From positions 1 to 35,686 of the forward strand of contig NZ_JALAHI010000117.1 in the NCBI RefSeq assembly GCF_022711995.1: a stretch of 35,686 nt of DNA, written 5' to 3'. Below the pieces are notes generated by a model. It was not told the DNA's origin, searched no databases, and saw only the letters and a program-made list of their open reading frames with translations. The position numbers and the translations under genes were made by a program. The stretch is from Enterococcus sp. (GTDB taxonomy: Bacteria > Bacillota > Bacilli > Lactobacillales > Enterococcaceae). This document shows, piece after piece, positions 33,684 through 35,686 of the stretch. Within the stretch, counting starts at the first letter, position 1. Each line of letters opens with the position of its first letter.

Positions 33684-34358
33684 ATGAAAACTACGTTGAC
33701 TCTTGAAATGGAAGAAGCCCTTTATTATTACTGTCGCGAAAACAGTGATATCGTCGTCGAAGAGGTTGTCATGCCGGATGATCAAGGGATCGTTGATACC
33801 TTGAGTTGTCGCTTAACACCAGAAAACTTATTTGAATGGCGGTGTTATGAATTAAAAGTCAGCTTGGCAGATTTTCGTTCAAAAGCGAAATTGTCATTTA
33901 TTGGGCATTATAATTATTTTGTTTTGCCTCATGCATTATATGTAAAAGTGAAAGAGGAGATTCCTGCCTCAATCGGTGTATTGGTTTACCATGCGTTTGT
34001 CGAACAGGAAAAGGGGAGTCCAGGCTATTTTAGCGTGGAGAAAAAACCGCAGCGGCAATCTTTATTGGTCGACGAAAATGCGTTGTTGTATCGTTTGATC
34101 GCTGCACAAGCGCGAGAAGTGGGGAAGGCGAAGCAAACAGCACGAGGCTTACGGGTTTTCTCGACGGAACGGCTGTATAAAGAGCTGAAAAAAAGGGAAC
34201 CGGAATACGATTTATTTGGCGGTGGGGTCAATTACTATGACCGCTTTATTGAAGATACGCAGCTGCAAGCTATCGAAGCGTTAAAAGAAGAACTGGCTGC
34301 GACTCGAGAAGCGTATTTTGAGTTGGAACAACGCTTTTTGGCACAAGAGAAGGAGTAA
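33684..34358 (+). CDS. sce7726-like protein with a PD-(D/E)XK nuclease-type core
   Basis: A 224-residue soluble protein that resembles the sce7726 family and MmcB-type DNA-repair proteins. The likely active site of a restriction-endonuclease fold is Asp38 (GIVDTLSCRL) followed by Glu56-Leu-Lys58 (CYELKVSLADF); the next stretch RSKAKLSFIGHYNYFVLP is characteristic. The C-terminus from about 195 is a predicted coiled coil (LKEELAATREAYFELEQRF). AGGAGGG (33668-33674) precedes the ATG by 9 bases. With the SOS box in its promoter, a role in DNA damage or foreign DNA is likely, but nuclease activity is inferred from three residues. The next gene starts 4 bp after its stop. Confidence 0.78.
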   Translation: MKTTLTLEMEEALYYYCRENSDIVVEEVVMPDDQGIVDTLSCRLTPENLFEWRCYELKVSLADFRSKAKLSFIGHYNYFVLPHALYVKVKEEIPASIGVLVYHAFVEQEKGSPGYFSVEKKPQRQSLLVDENALLYRLIAAQAREVGKAKQTARGLRVFSTERLYKELKKREPEYDLFGGGVNYYDRFIEDTQLQAIEALKEELAATREAYFELEQRFLAQEKE

Positions 34359-34362
34359 CACT

Positions 34363-35217
34363 ATGTACTATCCGTACTTTCGTGGTAAGCAATTTGATTT
34401 ATTGGCATTAAAAAGTCTCTTAGAAATGGAGCAGCTGTCTTTAGAAGTCCAGCCAGTCATTGAGCCTATTCGCCAGTCAAAAACATTTTGGGATACAGTG
34501 AATCTTTTTCAGAAAAAAGAACATCCTTTTTTTGTTATCGTTAATCCACAGGCGGGGGACTTTCTAACTGAAGATGGAAGTCGCATGTTACAAACATTGC
34601 CTCATGCTAAAGCCTATATCGTTGATCAGCCGATTGAAACTATCGACTGTCAGCCGGATCTTTGGGTCGTTCATCAACCTGGTCCAGCGTTAGCCAGTGA
34701 TTGGCGTAAAAATCAGATACCAATCCTAGTCGGCCAAGAATTCCGTTTATTAAAGAAAATCCAGGGACCGAAGATTCTTATGCACGATTTTTTTACCAGA
34801 CTGCCTAGAAATGGTTTCTATCAGGAAGTGCCTGAAGAATTGCTGCCAACCGTTTATCAGCACTACCAGCAGCAACGATTTACCGGGTATAGTGATTTTT
34901 CTATCGATAGCAAAATTTATTATGAACATAGCTATCCCTCTAAAACAATCGTTTTGCATTGGCTATTTGTTGATCCGCTGCAAAATTTGCGAATCGCTCA
35001 TTTTGTTTCAGATGAATCATTAGAAACCCAAAAAGAAAAATTTCTTCAGCTGATGTCGCAAGTTTTATTGCATGAAGAAATCTATCCCACTCAGACCGCA
35101 GGTTTAGCATTGCTACTGGAAGCATATAAAAAGGATAAATTTCCAGGTATGGGCGTTTTGCGTAAAGCTGCTGTTATGAACCACTTGGAACTGATCAGCC
35201 GTTATCAGTTTACATGA
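34363..35217 (+). CDS. sce7725-like (Beta-protein-related) protein
   Basis: A 284-residue soluble protein starting MYYPYFRGKQFDLLALKSLLEMEQL and containing VQPVIEPIRQSKTFW. This opening (Y-x-P-Y-x-R-G-K-Q-x-E/D-L-x-A-L) is typical of the sce7725/phage Beta-protein group, which is often paired with sce7726 proteins. AGGAG (34351-34355) is 7 bases before the ATG at 34363; a longer open frame from 34318 lacks a ribosome site and overlaps the previous gene. It is cotranscribed with the nuclease-fold gene behind the same SOS box. Function is not known to me; an effector or partner of the upstream protein is the simplest reading. Confidence 0.78.
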   Translation: MYYPYFRGKQFDLLALKSLLEMEQLSLEVQPVIEPIRQSKTFWDTVNLFQKKEHPFFVIVNPQAGDFLTEDGSRMLQTLPHAKAYIVDQPIETIDCQPDLWVVHQPGPALASDWRKNQIPILVGQEFRLLKKIQGPKILMHDFFTRLPRNGFYQEVPEELLPTVYQHYQQQRFTGYSDFSIDSKIYYEHSYPSKTIVLHWLFVDPLQNLRIAHFVSDESLETQKEKFLQLMSQVLLHEEIYPTQTAGLALLLEAYKKDKFPGMGVLRKAAVMNHLELISRYQFT

Positions 35218-35282
35218 TTATTCATCAAGTCATAACATCAACCGCTAAACGTAAATTTCCCGTGCAAAGAACTGAATGAAAT

Positions 35283-35321
35283 CTAACTGCAGCTAAAATC
35301 TATTGTTATAGCTGCAGTTAG
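35283..35321. repeat. Perfect inverted repeat after the sce7725-like gene
   Basis: CTAACTGCAGCTA (35283-35295) and TAGCTGCAGTTAG (35309-35321), 13 bp each, 13-base loop. There is no T-run on either side, so it is not a standard terminator, though it may stop or stabilise the transcript. Confidence 0.6.
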
Positions 35322-35344
35322 TCATTGAGGGCAATCAGCAAAAA

Positions 35345-35385
35345 TCCTAATGGCAAGCTGAAGCTTGCTAAAAATTGTTTTAGGA
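35345..35385. repeat. Nested hairpin
   Basis: Outer TCCTAA/TTAGGA (35345-35350 with 35380-35385) encloses GCAAGC-TGAA-GCTTGC (35353-35368). It is followed by no T-tract. Confidence 0.45.
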
Positions 35386-35686
35386 ATCAAACTTTGCAAT
35401 GCAAACACAAATATTCAATATCTAAAAATCATCAGACTGCACAGTAAAAATCATTTTTTTACCCAAAATGGTTCATTTTAAGAAAAATCGCTGTTTTTAA
35501 GAAAAAATACAGTGAAATCAGAGGGAGGAGAGGTAAATTCAGGAGATTTTTTGCTAGCTCTAAAAATTATTTATTTTAGTTTACATAATATATATTATAC
35601 AAAGTTATATTCAAATTGTTAAAAGCTATTATGCTTATTTTTTTGCCTTTTTTTGACCTCTCTCTCGATATTTCAGACATATGCCG

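Larger units (their letters stand above)
35218..35686. other. AT-rich gene-free end of the window (469 bp)
   Basis: No frame here is convincing. It holds a 13-bp inverted repeat (35283-35321), a nested hairpin (35345-35385) and a 14-bp perfect palindrome ATAATATATATTAT (35585-35598) in sequence much richer in A and T than the genes. It may be the control region of a gene beyond the window. Confidence 0.6.

Overview
The window looks like chromosomal DNA of a low-GC Gram-positive coccus of the Lactobacillales, most likely Enterococcus (perhaps the E. casseliflavus/gallinarum group; this is an inference from gene content, protein style and moderate GC, not a database result). Almost every gene is on the + strand, with strong AGGAGG-type ribosome binding sites and many intrinsic terminators.

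Layout. (1) Positions 1-6800 hold the distal pyrimidine operon carA(partial)-carB-pyrK-pyrD-pyrF-pyrE, tightly packed and closed by a terminator. (2) 6883-7971 hold an alpha-carbonic anhydrase without a signal peptide and a frataxin-like DUF1801 protein. (3) 8279-9698 hold an AraC-type regulator plus a flavin-type (PPOX) oxidase-fold protein, followed by about 370 bp without genes that hold two large foldable RNA/inverted-repeat structures. (4) On the minus strand lie rqcH (ribosome quality control) and a DUF1622 membrane protein. (5) 12479-13051 encode a single-pass membrane protein of unknown function. (6) 13083-16215 hold a tryptophan ABC transporter (trpXYZ) behind a Trp-codon leader peptide. 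(7) 16274-24643 hold the aromatic amino acid operon aroE-aroF-aroB-aroC-tyrA-aroA-aroK-pheA behind a Tyr/Phe-codon leader peptide. (8) 24644-25198 are a terminator-rich gap, followed by an LCP cell-wall ligase and a DegV protein. (9) 27595-30343 hold a small conserved protein and a single-chain MoxR-type AAA+/VWA protein. (10) 30500-33596 hold an ABC exporter-like trio. (11) 33684-35217 hold a two-gene unit (nuclease-fold sce7726-like plus sce7725-like) whose promoter carries a near-consensus LexA/SOS box. (12) The last 469 bp are AT-rich and carry no gene that I can support.

The most interesting content is regulatory. The trp and aro leaders are two copies of one design: a sigma-A promoter, a 17-20 codon peptide with Trp-x-x-Trp or Tyr-Tyr-Phe-Ser-Tyr-Phe just before its stop codon, and then seven RNA segments that can pair 1:2, 2:3, 3:4, 4:5, 5:6 and 6:7. 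Pairs 4:5 and 6:7 are both intrinsic terminators. Pairs 1:2, 3:4 and 5:6 together would disable both. Whether the ribosome reaches the stop codon (which abuts segment 1) would set the whole chain in one register or the other. The two leaders share sequence around the stop codon and in segments 1 and 3, so they look paralogous with exchanged codon specificity. The design is built from the sequence by hand-pairing and has not been folded by software.

Together the genes supply UMP and aromatic amino acids. Trp starvation would raise Trp import, while Tyr/Phe starvation would raise the shikimate pathway and its Tyr and Phe branches. 3-dehydroquinate dehydratase and chorismate mutase are not in the operon and must be encoded elsewhere.
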